A DNA stretch of 64,000 nucleotides from Bacillus cabrialesii (GCF_004124315.2 NZ_CP096889.1:3951001-4015000), one strand, 5' to 3'; positions 44,443 through 54,043 are shown, numbered from the stretch's first letter. Program-made: numbers and translations. Notes: generated by a model not told the origin, from the sequence alone.

Positions 44443-45336
44443 TTAAGCCAGATCCAACAACTGCTCATCAATATAGTTTCTCGCGATCAATGCATACTCA
44501 AGCGGGTTTGCGACATCGGGATCCTGTTCAGCTTCAACGACAATCCATCCGGAGTAATTGTTCTTTAACAGCAGCTGATATACTTCTCTAAAATCAATGC
44601 ATCCATCACCGGGAACCGTAAACATGCCATTTAAAAATGATTGCTGAAACGATTTCCCTTCCAGCCTGCATTGTTCCATGACATTCAAGCGGGCATCCTT
44701 AAAGTGCACATGCTTAATGCGGCCGATATGCTTCTTAAGCATTCCCAAGTAATCGCCGTCAGAAATATACGCATGGCCTGTATCATAGAGGAGGTGTACA
44801 TGTACGGGGTCTGTTCCCGCCATCAGGCGGTCCACTTCTTCCGCTGTTTGGACGCCAGTGCCGAGATGGTGATGATAGACAAGCTTCAAACCATGCTGAT
44901 CGGCAATTTTGCCAAGGTGATTCAGCCCTTCGCAAAGCCGTTCCCATTCGTCATCCGTAAAGTGCGGCTTCTCTGTGAAGACGTTTTTCTCCAAGCTTTG
45001 CACGCTGTAGGTTTGTTCAGAGACAACTGCGACATCCGCGTTCACTTGCTGCAAATACTCACAATGCAGGGTAAATGCCTTTGCCGCTTCACCAAGTCCG
45101 TCACGCAAAATAAAGCTGCTGAACCATTTTCCTGCAATGCGTAAATTCCGAAGCTTCAGCTCTTTGTTCAGGATGGCCGGTTCGGGGAAAAAGCCCCCGA
45201 CCTCCGTACCTTGAAAACGCGCGACAACGATATCACTTAACAAATGCTGAAGTGTATTTCCCGCTCCAATTTCAGGCATATCATCATTCCGCCACCCAAT
45301 GGGAGCGATCCCCCACAGGATTTCATTTTTGCCCAT
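44443..45336 (-). CDS. iolE: IolE, inosose dehydratase
   Basis: This 297-residue TIM-barrel enzyme dehydrates 2-keto-myo-inositol to 3D-(3,5/4)-trihydroxycyclohexane-1,2-dione. Metal ligands are in VYHHHLGTGV, YDTGHAYISDGD and VVVEAEQDPD. The start follows GGGGAGG; it is 17 bases after iolD. Confidence 0.96.
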   Translation of the reverse strand: MGKNEILWGIAPIGWRNDDMPEIGAGNTLQHLLSDIVVARFQGTEVGGFFPEPAILNKELKLRNLRIAGKWFSSFILRDGLGEAAKAFTLHCEYLQQVNADVAVVSEQTYSVQSLEKNVFTEKPHFTDDEWERLCEGLNHLGKIADQHGLKLVYHHHLGTGVQTAEEVDRLMAGTDPVHVHLLYDTGHAYISDGDYLGMLKKHIGRIKHVHFKDARLNVMEQCRLEGKSFQQSFLNGMFTVPGDGCIDFREVYQLLLKNNYSGWIVVEAEQDPDVANPLEYALIARNYIDEQLLDLA

Positions 45337-45352
45337 CTATGGTGCCTCCCCT

Positions 45353-47266
45353 CTAATACTGCTTTGCAGATTCCAGCATCTTTTCTTTTGCTTCGTATGC
45401 CTTCTGAACGCTTTCTTGTTCAGACACCTCTGCTACGCCGACATGCCACCAGCTGTCATAGCCGTCAGTCATTGTTTTTGGCAGAACCTTCATTTCAATT
45501 AACGTTGATACGTCTTGTTTCTTCGCATCCTCTAACGCCGCTTTTAACTCTTCCACTGTGTTTGCGCGGTAGGTTTTCGCGCCGTATCCCTCAGCAACTT
45601 TCGCATAATCGACATTTAGAATCTCGTTGTCATCTTTGCGGAACTCGCAATAGTAGCTGCCGCTGCCGTGATCCATTTGCAGGTTGTTAATACACCCAAA
45701 ACCAGAGTTGTCAAAGAGCAGCACATTGATTTTCTTGTTGTACTGAATCGCCGTGATCAGCTCGGAATGAAGCATCAGGAAGCTGCCGTCTCCGACAATG
45801 GAATACACTTCTCTGTCAGGGTGGGCCAATTTAAGCCCCAGTGTGCCGGACACTTCATAGCCCATGCAGGAATACCCGTACTCCAGGTGATACGTATTCG
45901 GAACATTAGAATGCCACAAACGCTGCAAATCTCCTGGAAGGGAACCTGCTGAACAGATGATCACGCTGTCTTCAGGAATCGTCTCGTTGATTGTCAGCAA
46001 TGCCGTTGTTTGCGGCAGCTCAGTGTTCAACGCGTCAGCGTATTCATTTAGAATCTCCTGAGAGAAATGATGTTTGATTTCCGGATCAAACGCTTCCCGT
46101 TTAAACGTCACTTTGCTGAGGCGTTCGCGTTCAGCGAGCCATTCGTCCTTCAGCTCCTTGATCGTTGAGCCGAATTCGCTCTTATAGCCTTCAAGCAAGC
46201 CGTGCAGTTTGCCAAGCGTCACTTTCGCATCCGCTACAACTTGGAACGCGTCGAGTTTATACGCCTGCATTCGGCTGACATTAATGTTCAGGAACTTCGC
46301 TTTATCAAAATCAAAAGCGGTCTTAGAGGATGTCGCAAAATCCGTATATCTTGTGCCGATACCAATAATCAAATCAGCTTGGCGGGCCGCTTTATTTGCC
46401 GCAAGTGTACCTGTGATGCCCATTCCGCCGAGGTTGTTCGCAAAATCAGCTTCAACCGTCGACTTTCCTGCCTGCGTTTCAACTAGCGGAATGTGATGCG
46501 CTTCAGAAATGGCAACCAATTCATCGCGCGCACCGGAGTATTTTGCGCCTCCGCCGACGAGAATCACAGGATTTTTGCTGGCTTTAATCAGCTCCGCCGC
46601 ACCTTGAAGCTCACGCTCGCTCGGCTGCATGCGATCAATATAGTGAACCCGTTTGACGAAGAAACTTTCATCAAAATCGTATGCTTCCCCTTCAACATCC
46701 TGAGAAATACAAATCGTTGCCGGACCTGCTTTTGCCGGATCAGTCATGACTTCAAACGCGCGCAGCAAGCTGCTCATGAGCTGCTCAGGGCGCGTAATGC
46801 GGTCCCAATATCTCGATACAGGTTTCAATGCATCGTTTGTTGTAATCGCCGCACTGTATTCTTGCTCCATTTGCTGCAGTACAGGGTCTGGCTGTCTTGT
46901 CGCAAATGTGTCTGCCGGAATCAAGAGAACGGGAATATTGTTTGCCAATGCAGTACCGGCCGCCGCCACTAAGTTAGCCGCTCCCGGTCCGACGGATGTA
47001 GACACCGCATATATTTTTCTTCTCAGCATTTGCTTGCTGTACGCCATGGCCGCATGCGCCATTCCTTGTTCGTTTTTCCCTTGATAGACTTTCAAATGGC
47101 CTGCATCCTGCTCAAGCGCCTGCCCGATCCCTAATACGTTTCCATGTCCGAAAATCGTGAAAATCCCTTCGACAAAAGGCTCTTCCCTTCCATCTACATG
47201 GATGTACTGTTGGTTTAAGAATTTAATCAGCGCCTGTGCTGTTGTTAAGCGAATTTTCTTACCCAC
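45353..47266 (-). CDS. iolD: IolD, trihydroxycyclohexanedione hydrolase (ThDP-dependent)
   Basis: This enzyme opens the inositol ring, hydrolysing the dione to 5-deoxy-glucuronate. ThDP contacts are in VVGDGSFLMLHSE and NSGFGCINN, and the active Glu is in HVDGREEPFVEG. I chose a GTG start at 47266 (GKKIRLTTAQ follows) because AAAGGTGG lies six bases upstream and the product is then 637 residues, as for the family. Met 47299 would make 648 residues but sits on the iolC stop. Confidence 0.95.
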   Translation of the reverse strand: MGKKIRLTTAQALIKFLNQQYIHVDGREEPFVEGIFTIFGHGNVLGIGQALEQDAGHLKVYQGKNEQGMAHAAMAYSKQMLRRKIYAVSTSVGPGAANLVAAAGTALANNIPVLLIPADTFATRQPDPVLQQMEQEYSAAITTNDALKPVSRYWDRITRPEQLMSSLLRAFEVMTDPAKAGPATICISQDVEGEAYDFDESFFVKRVHYIDRMQPSERELQGAAELIKASKNPVILVGGGAKYSGARDELVAISEAHHIPLVETQAGKSTVEADFANNLGGMGITGTLAANKAARQADLIIGIGTRYTDFATSSKTAFDFDKAKFLNINVSRMQAYKLDAFQVVADAKVTLGKLHGLLEGYKSEFGSTIKELKDEWLAERERLSKVTFKREAFDPEIKHHFSQEILNEYADALNTELPQTTALLTINETIPEDSVIICSAGSLPGDLQRLWHSNVPNTYHLEYGYSCMGYEVSGTLGLKLAHPDREVYSIVGDGSFLMLHSELITAIQYNKKINVLLFDNSGFGCINNLQMDHGSGSYYCEFRKDDNEILNVDYAKVAEGYGAKTYRANTVEELKAALEDAKKQDVSTLIEMKVLPKTMTDGYDSWWHVGVAEVSEQESVQKAYEAKEKMLESAKQY

Positions 47267-47298
47267 AAACGATCCCACCTTTACTCGATCTTTTTCCA

Positions 47299-48276
47299 TT
47301 ATGACTGTGCTTCAATAAGCTGTACGATTTCATCCGCAGTCGGCATCGCTTCTGACGAACTGTGCTTGCTCACCACAATGGAGGCTGAAGCGCTGCCGTA
47401 TTTCAATGCTGTTTCGATGTCTTTTCCGCTGACAAGGCCATAGATAAAGGCTGACGCATAGGAGTCACCGGCTCCAAAGGTTTTCAGCACGTTTGTCTTG
47501 TACGCTTGGGCGCGGAATACCTCGCCGGATTTGCTGTATGCGTAAGAGCCTTCAACGCCGTGTTTGATGACAACGAGATCGGCTGAATGGCCAAATAAGT
47601 GATTAACGGATTCTTCATTGCTTCCGCCTGTGCGGTTTTCCATCACATCAAATTCATCACGTGTGCCGATGACGATATCAGACTGCTCGGCGACCAAAGA
47701 ATAGTAAACGGCTGTTTCATCCGCTGACTGCCACGTATACGGGCGATAATCCAGTTCGAACACCACTTTGACCTGATGCTTTTTCGCATATTGAACAGCT
47801 TTTAACACCGCTTCCCGTGATGGGCTTTTGGCGAGCGCTGTCCCGGAAACAAGCAGCATTTTCGCGTTTGCGATATAATCCTCGCTTACCTCGGAAGGCT
47901 CAAGGTAAAGATCCGCCACATCATCTCGATACATTAAGATGCTGCATTCTTCAGGGCTGAGGATTTCTGTAAAAGCAAGGCCTGCTTTGTGGCCATCTTG
48001 ATCAACAATCATTTGTGTTGTGTCAACACCGGTATTTCTCATATAGGACTCTATGAATCTTCCATGCTGGTCATCTGGAATTTTGCCGATGAAGCCCGCT
48101 TTTAAGCCAAGCTTCGCGCTGCCGATCGCGATATTCGCAGGTGAACCGCCGACGTATTTGGAAAATGTCATCGTTTCTTCCATTGGGCGGTTGTATTCGA
48201 CTGCGTTCAGATCAATACATGCCCGGCCGATGGCCACAATATCAAAAGCCTTTTCTTCATTGAATGTATACTTCAT
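47299..48276 (-). CDS. iolC: IolC, 5-dehydro-2-deoxygluconokinase
   Basis: This 325-residue PfkB/ribokinase-family enzyme phosphorylates 2-deoxy-5-keto-gluconate. The GGSPANIAIG block and the anion-hole/catalytic motif FGAGDSYASAF are present. The start is Met 48276 (MKYTFNEEKA) after GAGGAGTGG. The product DKGP is also the inducer that releases IolR (established). Confidence 0.96.
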   Translation of the reverse strand: MKYTFNEEKAFDIVAIGRACIDLNAVEYNRPMEETMTFSKYVGGSPANIAIGSAKLGLKAGFIGKIPDDQHGRFIESYMRNTGVDTTQMIVDQDGHKAGLAFTEILSPEECSILMYRDDVADLYLEPSEVSEDYIANAKMLLVSGTALAKSPSREAVLKAVQYAKKHQVKVVFELDYRPYTWQSADETAVYYSLVAEQSDIVIGTRDEFDVMENRTGGSNEESVNHLFGHSADLVVIKHGVEGSYAYSKSGEVFRAQAYKTNVLKTFGAGDSYASAFIYGLVSGKDIETALKYGSASASIVVSKHSSSEAMPTADEIVQLIEAQS

Positions 48277-48299
48277 CGTAAACAGCCACTCCTCACTTG

Positions 48300-49115
48300 T
48301 TAGCGTTCTAAAATCCACTCATGAGCCGGGTCATTATGAAACTTCCATTTGCGCGTCGGCCCTGCCATGACATTTAAATAGTAGGACGTGTATCCGTCCG
48401 GCACGCCTACCGGGTGGTATCCCGCAGGAACGATGACAACGTTTTCATTTTCTACAGTCATTGTCTCGTCAATGGAGCGGTCATCTGTGTATACACGCTG
48501 AAACACAAAGCCCTGTCCCGGATCTAATTCATGGTAGTACGTCTCTTCTAAGAAAGATTCCTCCGGCAAATTGTCTTGGTCATGTTTATGAGGCGGGTAG
48601 CTGGACCAGTTGCCGCTGTCTGTATAAACTTCAACCACTAATAGGCTGTTCGCTGAAGGGTCTGAATCCGGAAGAATGTTGTGAACAGTGCGTTTGTTTG
48701 AAAACTTCCCACGGTGCTCAATTCCGTTGTCCTCCGCTTTGATCAGCTTTGTCGGAAGCTGTTTTTCCGATGGAGAATAGCAAAGCGCCACTCTTGCGTC
48801 GCTGACCGCTGTGATTTCAAACGCACGGTCATTTGAAATATAGATGCTGTCTGTCGGTTTTCGTTCGAATACGCTTTCACGCGTGCCGATATTCTCAAAA
48901 GTCGACTCATGATCGGTCACTGTAATGTTTCCCGTTACCGCGACAATACAGATTTCCTGTTTTTTCAGTTCTTCCGCATAGCTTGAACCGGAAGCGAGAT
49001 CTAACACTTTAAACTCTACATAAGTGAGGTCAGAGTTTGATTTCGTTACTTCATGCACCAGTGTGACCCCATTAGATCCTTCATTCGACTGCGGCTTGCG
49101 CAACAAATAACTCAT
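48300..49115 (-). CDS. iolB: IolB, 5-deoxy-glucuronate isomerase
   Basis: This 271-residue bicupin isomerises 5-deoxy-glucuronate to 2-deoxy-5-keto-gluconate. Metal ligands of the C-terminal cupin lie in SYPPHKHDQ and the Glu cluster ESFLEETYYHEL. It is the third step of the pathway. The ATG follows GGAGGG. Confidence 0.96.
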   Translation of the reverse strand: MSYLLRKPQSNEGSNGVTLVHEVTKSNSDLTYVEFKVLDLASGSSYAEELKKQEICIVAVTGNITVTDHESTFENIGTRESVFERKPTDSIYISNDRAFEITAVSDARVALCYSPSEKQLPTKLIKAEDNGIEHRGKFSNKRTVHNILPDSDPSANSLLVVEVYTDSGNWSSYPPHKHDQDNLPEESFLEETYYHELDPGQGFVFQRVYTDDRSIDETMTVENENVVIVPAGYHPVGVPDGYTSYYLNVMAGPTRKWKFHNDPAHEWILER

Positions 49116-49149
49116 AGTGAAGCCCTCCTCTTTCTATTGGCAGAATGAG

Positions 49150-49180
49150 TCCGAACAGCGCACATGGACGCCGTTCGGCA
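49150..49180 (-). other. Intercistronic hairpin iolA-iolB
   Basis: On the minus strand CCGAACGGCG and CGCTGTTCGG make a 10-bp stem with one G-U pair and a loop of about eight bases. There is no T-run. It may shape relative expression of iolA and the rest of the operon. Confidence 0.6.
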
Positions 49181-49189
49181 GTTCGTCGT

Positions 49190-50653
49190 TTAGTTGAAAT
49201 CAGGTGCGGGATATCTTGCCGTAACCACTTTTTTACGTGTATAGAAGTCGACGCTGTCTTTTCCGTTCGCATGCAGCGTTCCGAAGAATGAAGACTTCCA
49301 GCCTGAGAATGGGAAGAACGCCATCGGAGCCGGAACACCCAAGTTGATGCCAAGCATTCCCGCGTCAATGTTTTCACGGAAGTAGCGGATTGCGTTTGAG
49401 TTGGATGTAAACAGGCAGGCGCCGTTCGCAAACTCAGACTTATTGGCAATTCCAATCGCTTCTTTCAGGTTTTTCACACGGATGACAGATAAGACCGGAG
49501 CGAAAATTTCATCCTTCCAGATCGTCATCTCTGTCGTGACATTGTCAAAGATCGTCGGGCCGACAAAGTAGCCGTCGTCAGATACATTTTCACGTCCGTC
49601 ACATACGAGTCTCGCGCCTTCTTCAAGCCCTTTTTCGATATAGCTGAGCGTGCGATTCTTGTTGTCCTCGCGAATAACCGGTCCTAAGAACACGCCATCA
49701 TCAAGGCCGTTACCGATTTTAATGTCAGCCACTTTTTCCTGCAGCTTCGCCATAAACTCATCAGCGATTCCTTCTTCAACCGTCACAACCGCACACGCCA
49801 TGCAGCGCTCACCGGCAGAACCGAAGGCTGCTCCGATGATGTTTGTGATGGTGTCTTCAAGATTCGCATCGTTCAGGACAATCGTATGGTTTTTCGCGCC
49901 AGTCAGAGATTGAACGCGTTTTAAGTGTTCGCTTCCTTTTTTGTAGACGTACTCGCCGACCGGCTTGGAGCCTACGAATGAAATCGCTTTAATTTCGGGA
50001 TGCTCAAGGATGCCGTTCACAACGTCATGCGCACCGTATACGACGTTGAATACCCCTTTCGGAAGGCCCGCTTTTTCAAAAAGCTCCACCAATTTCTCTG
50101 TTAACAGCGGTGTCCGCTCAGATGGTTTTAAAATAAATGTGTTGCCGAGCGCGATCGCCATCGGGAACATCCAGCAAGGAACCATCATCGGAAAGTTGAA
50201 TGGCGCGATTCCGCCGACTACTCCGATTGGATAGCGGTAGTTCGCCGCTTCAACGTCCGTTGCGATGGAAGCAAGTGAGTCACCCATCATCAGGGAAGGC
50301 GCTCCAGCCGCGAACTCCACGTTTTCAATTCCGCGTCCCACTTCACCAAGCGCTTCTTTTGTGTTTTTTCCATTTTCAATGGTAATCAGATGAGCAAGTT
50401 CTTCTCTATGCTGAGACAGCAGCTGCTGGAAGTTAAACAGAATTCTGGCGCGGCGCGGAACCGCCACTTTTGACCATGTTTTAAATGCCTCAGCCGCTGT
50501 TTGCGCTGCGTAATCAATATCCTCTTTTGTAGAAATCGGCACTTGGCACAGTACTTCTTTCGTCGCCGGATTGACAACGTCTTCATATTGATCTGTTTTG
50601 CTTTCAACCCATTCACCGTTGATGTAGTTTTTTAATTTTCTGATTTCTGCCAT
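49190..50653 (-). CDS. iolA: IolA (MmsA), methylmalonate/malonate-semialdehyde dehydrogenase (CoA-acylating)
   Basis: This 487-residue ALDH-superfamily enzyme converts malonate semialdehyde to acetyl-CoA and CO2. The catalytic Cys is in AGERCMAC and the cofactor Gly motif is FVGSKPVGEY. As in this CoA-acylating subfamily, the usual general-base Glu is not seen. The start is Met 50653 (MAEIRKLKN) after AAGGAGG. It is the first gene of the iol operon. Confidence 0.96.
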   Translation of the reverse strand: MAEIRKLKNYINGEWVESKTDQYEDVVNPATKEVLCQVPISTKEDIDYAAQTAAEAFKTWSKVAVPRRARILFNFQQLLSQHREELAHLITIENGKNTKEALGEVGRGIENVEFAAGAPSLMMGDSLASIATDVEAANYRYPIGVVGGIAPFNFPMMVPCWMFPMAIALGNTFILKPSERTPLLTEKLVELFEKAGLPKGVFNVVYGAHDVVNGILEHPEIKAISFVGSKPVGEYVYKKGSEHLKRVQSLTGAKNHTIVLNDANLEDTITNIIGAAFGSAGERCMACAVVTVEEGIADEFMAKLQEKVADIKIGNGLDDGVFLGPVIREDNKNRTLSYIEKGLEEGARLVCDGRENVSDDGYFVGPTIFDNVTTEMTIWKDEIFAPVLSVIRVKNLKEAIGIANKSEFANGACLFTSNSNAIRYFRENIDAGMLGINLGVPAPMAFFPFSGWKSSFFGTLHANGKDSVDFYTRKKVVTARYPAPDFN

Positions 50654-50744
50654 TCTTATTGCCTCCTTCATTAGTAAACACATACACTTGTATGGATGGT
50701 TCAGGATAGATCATATCAATATCCACTTTTCAGTAAGCCAAGAA

Positions 50745-50758
50745 TTAAACGCTTTCAA
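50745..50758 (-). promoter_or_regulatory. cre site in the iol leader
   Basis: On the minus strand TTGAAAGCGTTTAA matches the CcpA consensus. It lies in the transcribed leader between the iol promoter and iolA, where CcpA would act as a roadblock. Confidence 0.85.
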
Positions 50759-50824
50759 AAAAACCAAAAAAATAAATGGTGTTGCAATTTAGATACAAGC
50801 AACCATTTCATGTACATCAGGTTA

Positions 50825-50876
50825 CTTTTTGGTCATCTCTTGGTTATATTCTAATCGCATAATACCCACAAGTCAA
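50825..50876 (-). promoter_or_regulatory. iolA promoter with tandem IolR operators
   Basis: On the minus strand TTGACT (50871-50876) and TAGAAT (50848-50853) are 17 bases apart. Immediately downstream are two adjacent 11-base units, TAACCAAGAGA (50836-50846) and TGACCAAAAAG (50825-50835). Both fit the IolR consensus WRAYCAADARD exactly. IolR bound there would cover the start point. The rest of 50877-51050 is an AT-rich region that should carry the iolR promoter, which I could not place with certainty. Confidence 0.9.
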
Positions 50877-51067
50877 TCATAAACACTACATTTTTTCATT
50901 ATTTTTATTATATTAATCTTTTAAGCAATGAAGAAGGTATTGAGAAGTCCGTCCAATCTTGCAAAAGATATATACCAATGTTATCATTTTTTTAGCAACT
51001 ATTGATCAACTTTTGATTTTTATTATATATTTATGTTACGTAAAGATTCAAGAAGGAGTTTTTTATT

Positions 51068-51823
51068 ATGAAACTGATGCGGATTCAGGAAATGGAAGAG
51101 TACATTTTATCGCATGGCACTGTTTCCTTAGATGAGCTGTGCCAGGTGTTCAATGTCTCTAAAAACACAGTCAGACGTGATATCAACAAGCTAACAGAAA
51201 AGGGTGCGATTGAAAAAGTATACGGCGGCGTAACATCTATTGAAAAAACCGCATTGGTTCCTTTTGAGAATCGCACCATTCAGCACCAAGATGAAAAAAC
51301 AAAAATCGCCCATTATGCTTCACGTTTTATTGAAGATCACGATTTAATCTTCATTGATTCAGGAACGACAACTAAGTCTATTCTCGATACGCTCGATCCG
51401 GCCAAAAATGTCACCATTTTAACCAACAGTTTAGACATTATCAATGCGGCGTCTGCTTTGAAGAATATCAACTTAATCATCATCGGAAACAACTATAAGC
51501 GAAAAACGCGCTCCTTTGTCGGCATGGACGACCCGGCTATGCTTGATAAGTACAATATTAACAAAGCCTTTATGTCCGCTACCGGAACGACGCTGTCACA
51601 CGGTTTGACCAATTCGGATCTGCTGGAGTACGAAATTAAAAAGAGGATTTCAGAAAAAGCAAAAGAAGTGTATTTATTGGCTGACCATTCTAAATTCGGA
51701 AAATCAACGCTGCTGACGTATGCGCCGTTTGACAGGCTGCATTGCATTGTGACCTCGCAGCCATTAGATGACGAGTACACACAGTACTGCAATGAGCACC
51801 AAATCGGCATTCATCTGGCCTAA
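51068..51823 (+). CDS. iolR: IolR, DeoR-family repressor of inositol catabolism
   Basis: This 251-residue regulator has an N-terminal winged helix-turn-helix (VSLDELCQVFNVSKNTVRRD) and a C-terminal DeoR sugar-phosphate sensor with DSGTTTKS. Its ligand is 2-deoxy-5-keto-gluconate 6-phosphate. It is divergent from iolA, with tandem operators between them, and cotranscribed with iolS. A GAAGGAG site precedes the ATG. Confidence 0.97.
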   Translation: MKLMRIQEMEEYILSHGTVSLDELCQVFNVSKNTVRRDINKLTEKGAIEKVYGGVTSIEKTALVPFENRTIQHQDEKTKIAHYASRFIEDHDLIFIDSGTTTKSILDTLDPAKNVTILTNSLDIINAASALKNINLIIIGNNYKRKTRSFVGMDDPAMLDKYNINKAFMSATGTTLSHGLTNSDLLEYEIKKRISEKAKEVYLLADHSKFGKSTLLTYAPFDRLHCIVTSQPLDDEYTQYCNEHQIGIHLA

Positions 51824-51876
51824 CGTTTACAATAGTGTTGAGAGTCTTTCATCCATTTTATTCTAGGAGGCAGATC

Positions 51877-52809
51877 ATGAAAAAAGCTACGCTCGGAAAA
51901 TCAGACTTGCAGGTATTCCCAATTGGATTAGGAACAAATGCTGTCGGAGGACATAACCTCTACCCGAACCTGAATGAAGAAACCGGGAAAGAATTGGTGC
52001 GCGAGGCGATCCGTAATGGCGTGACAATGTTAGACACCGCTTATATTTACGGGATCGGCCGTTCCGAAGAATTAATTGGTGAAGTGCTGCGCGAATTCAA
52101 CCGCGAAGATGTTGTCATCGCCACAAAAGCCGCACACAGAAAACAAGGAAATGACTTTGTCTTTGATAACTCACCGGAATTTCTTAAGAAATCAGTTGAT
52201 GAAAGCCTGAAGCGTTTGAACACGGATTATATCGATCTGTTCTACATCCACTTCCCGGACGAATCTACACCAAAGGATGAAGCAGTCAACGCACTGAATG
52301 AGATGAAGCAAGCCGGCAAAATTCGCTCCATCGGTGTCTCCAACTTCTCTTTAGAGCAATTGAAAGAAGCAAACAGAGACGGGTTGGTAGATGTATTGCA
52401 GGGCGAATACAACCTGTTAAACCGTGAAGCGGAAAACACATTCTTCCCATATACAAAGGAGCATAACATTTCATTTATCCCTTACTTCCCGCTCGTATCA
52501 GGATTGTTGGCAGGAAAGTATACAGAAGATACAACGTTCCCTGAAGGTGATCTGCGAAACGAAATGGAAAACTTCAAGGGTGAGCGTTTCAAAGAAAATA
52601 TCAGAAAGGTCAACAAGCTTGCGCCGATTGCCGAAAAGCACAACGTGGACATCCCTCACATCGTATTGGCTTGGTATTTGGCAAGACCGGAAATTGATAT
52701 TCTAATCCCTGGAGCAAAACGTGCCGATCAGCTGGTTGATAACATCAAAACAGCGGACGTGACGCTTTCTCAAGAGGATATTTCATTTATTGATCAGCTG
52801 TTCTCATAA
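51877..52809 (+). CDS. iolS: IolS, aldo/keto reductase (AKR11A)
   Basis: This 310-residue NADPH-dependent aldo/keto reductase has the active-site tetrad in MLDTAYIYG (Asp, Tyr), ATKAAH (Lys) and FYIHFPD (His). The start is Met 51877 after TAGGAGG. It is cotranscribed with iolR but is not needed for inositol growth; its real substrate is unclear. Confidence 0.94.
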   Translation: MKKATLGKSDLQVFPIGLGTNAVGGHNLYPNLNEETGKELVREAIRNGVTMLDTAYIYGIGRSEELIGEVLREFNREDVVIATKAAHRKQGNDFVFDNSPEFLKKSVDESLKRLNTDYIDLFYIHFPDESTPKDEAVNALNEMKQAGKIRSIGVSNFSLEQLKEANRDGLVDVLQGEYNLLNREAENTFFPYTKEHNISFIPYFPLVSGLLAGKYTEDTTFPEGDLRNEMENFKGERFKENIRKVNKLAPIAEKHNVDIPHIVLAWYLARPEIDILIPGAKRADQLVDNIKTADVTLSQEDISFIDQLFS

Positions 52810-52816
52810 TAAGAAT

Positions 52817-52852
52817 AAAAACAGCCTTCTCCGACGGGAAGGCTGTTTTTAT
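52817..52852 (+). terminator. Terminator of iolRS
   Basis: AAAACAGCCTTC and GAAGGCTGTTTTT arms flank a TCCGACGG loop, directly after iolS. Confidence 0.92.
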
Positions 52853-53079
52853 TTGTGCAAAATGAATCTATCACCTCCAAAAGAATCATTGATTTTAAGC
52901 AAAAGCTTACAAAAAGAGCCATAAATCCGATAAAATAAAGGTAAATGATCTCAGAAAGAAAGTGATTAAAAAAGCAAAACTAGATATGAAGCATTAGATA
53001 AAAATAAGAAACTCATATGTAAAAAACCTGACCCAGTTCTTTTAAACGGGCCGTTCCGGCGGTCTATGGAGGAGACAGA

Positions 53080-53730
53080 ATGAAACTTAAATATGTAAAA
53101 GCCTTAGTCGCAGTAATCGTTGCTTTAGGTGTACTGCTGCCATCAACCATTTCTCATGCCAAAAGTTTTAGCGGCCGCTCATCATCTAGTTACAGCAGCC
53201 GAAGCTCAAGCTCGTCTTACAGCGGAAGCTATAAATCCAGCCCGAAATCAAGCTACAGTTCGGGATCAAGCTCGTCAAGCAGAAAATCCAAGACATCAGA
53301 CGATTCATCATCATCGATTTCGCTGAAAAAGAAATCTTCAAGTACATCAAGCTCGTCAAGCTCTAAAAAATCGTCAGGCACGTTTTCTGGTGCCACATCA
53401 AAAGTAAGCGGAAAGACATACAGCGGAAAAACGTCTAAAGCTTATGTGGGCGGACGTTATGTTTCAGTCAATCATTACTACAATGCAGGTTTCTCGCCAT
53501 CTGGGTGGTTTGGCTATTATAGCGGATTCACAACAGGCATGTTTATGATCAGCATGCTGCACCCTTGGGGTTATACCTATCATCCAGTCGGAGGCCCGGG
53601 ATATGTTTCTTATGGCGCTTCGCCGATTGCCTGGATCGTTGATATTATCGCGTTAATCGTTATTTTATTCATTGTGATCGCACTGATTCGCGCGTTTAAA
53701 GCACCGCAGACGTACAGAAGGAGATTTTAG
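53080..53730 (+). CDS. yxcE: YxcE, serine-rich exported membrane protein
   Basis: This 216-residue protein begins with a signal-like hydrophobic N-terminus (residues 8-25, then SHAKS). A low-complexity Ser/Lys/Tyr-rich segment (about residues 28-125, SSSYSGSYKSS-type repeats) follows. The remainder holds a Gly/Tyr-rich patch and a membrane helix near residues 184-205, with a basic tail RRRF. The layout suggests a surface-exposed, Ser-rich stalk with a C-terminal anchor. It starts after GGAGGAG, and yxcD begins three bases after its stop. Name by position; function unknown. Confidence 0.75.
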   Translation: MKLKYVKALVAVIVALGVLLPSTISHAKSFSGRSSSSYSSRSSSSSYSGSYKSSPKSSYSSGSSSSSRKSKTSDDSSSSISLKKKSSSTSSSSSSKKSSGTFSGATSKVSGKTYSGKTSKAYVGGRYVSVNHYYNAGFSPSGWFGYYSGFTTGMFMISMLHPWGYTYHPVGGPGYVSYGASPIAWIVDIIALIVILFIVIALIRAFKAPQTYRRRF

Positions 53731-53733
53731 GTC

Positions 53734-54039
53734 ATGAGATTAATATTAAATGAACAAGAAATCGTAGACGGCATTTGTGTGTATGTTTCCAATGAAGAGG
53801 ATATCTACCCTGAAGACGTTGAAGTAAAAGAGCTGTCTTACAACAAGCGTACAGGATTCTTCGCAGAAGCAAAATATGGCCTGCATCACAAGCAGCTTAT
53901 GTCAGACGAGATTTCAGAGGGTATTATCCAGTTTTTAGAGGAATACCACAATTTCAATCCACACGTTACCGTCGTAGAATTGCAATTTGATAAGAAAAAA
54001 GGATTCTCCGCCCTGGTTTTTGTCAACGAGGGAGAATAA
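53734..54039 (+). CDS. yxcD: YxcD, small conserved protein (DUF2653)
   Basis: This 101-residue acidic cytosolic protein has an alternating beta pattern (ERRIVDGICVYVSNEE-like start RLILNEQEIVDGICVYVSN). It is coupled to yxcE with three bases between. DUF2653 has no established function. A terminator follows. Confidence 0.85.
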   Translation: MRLILNEQEIVDGICVYVSNEEDIYPEDVEVKELSYNKRTGFFAEAKYGLHHKQLMSDEISEGIIQFLEEYHNFNPHVTVVELQFDKKKGFSALVFVNEGE

Positions 54040-54043
54040 AAAC

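Noticed and set aside
46493..46972. 159-residue plus-strand frame in iolD
   Set aside because: Antisense to a well-conserved ThDP enzyme; Cys/Arg-rich composition fits a shadow frame.
49081..49455. 124-residue minus-strand frame across the iolA end
   Set aside because: It overlaps the end of iolA in another frame and has no family features.
51000..51050. IolR operator and promoter in front of iolR
   Set aside because: AT-rich sequence offers several poor promoter matches and no exact operator unit, so none was claimed.
52853..53079. Possible extra gene or riboswitch before yxcE
   Set aside because: I saw only an A-rich spacer with short inverted bases near 53041-53065; no conserved aptamer or open frame could be supported.
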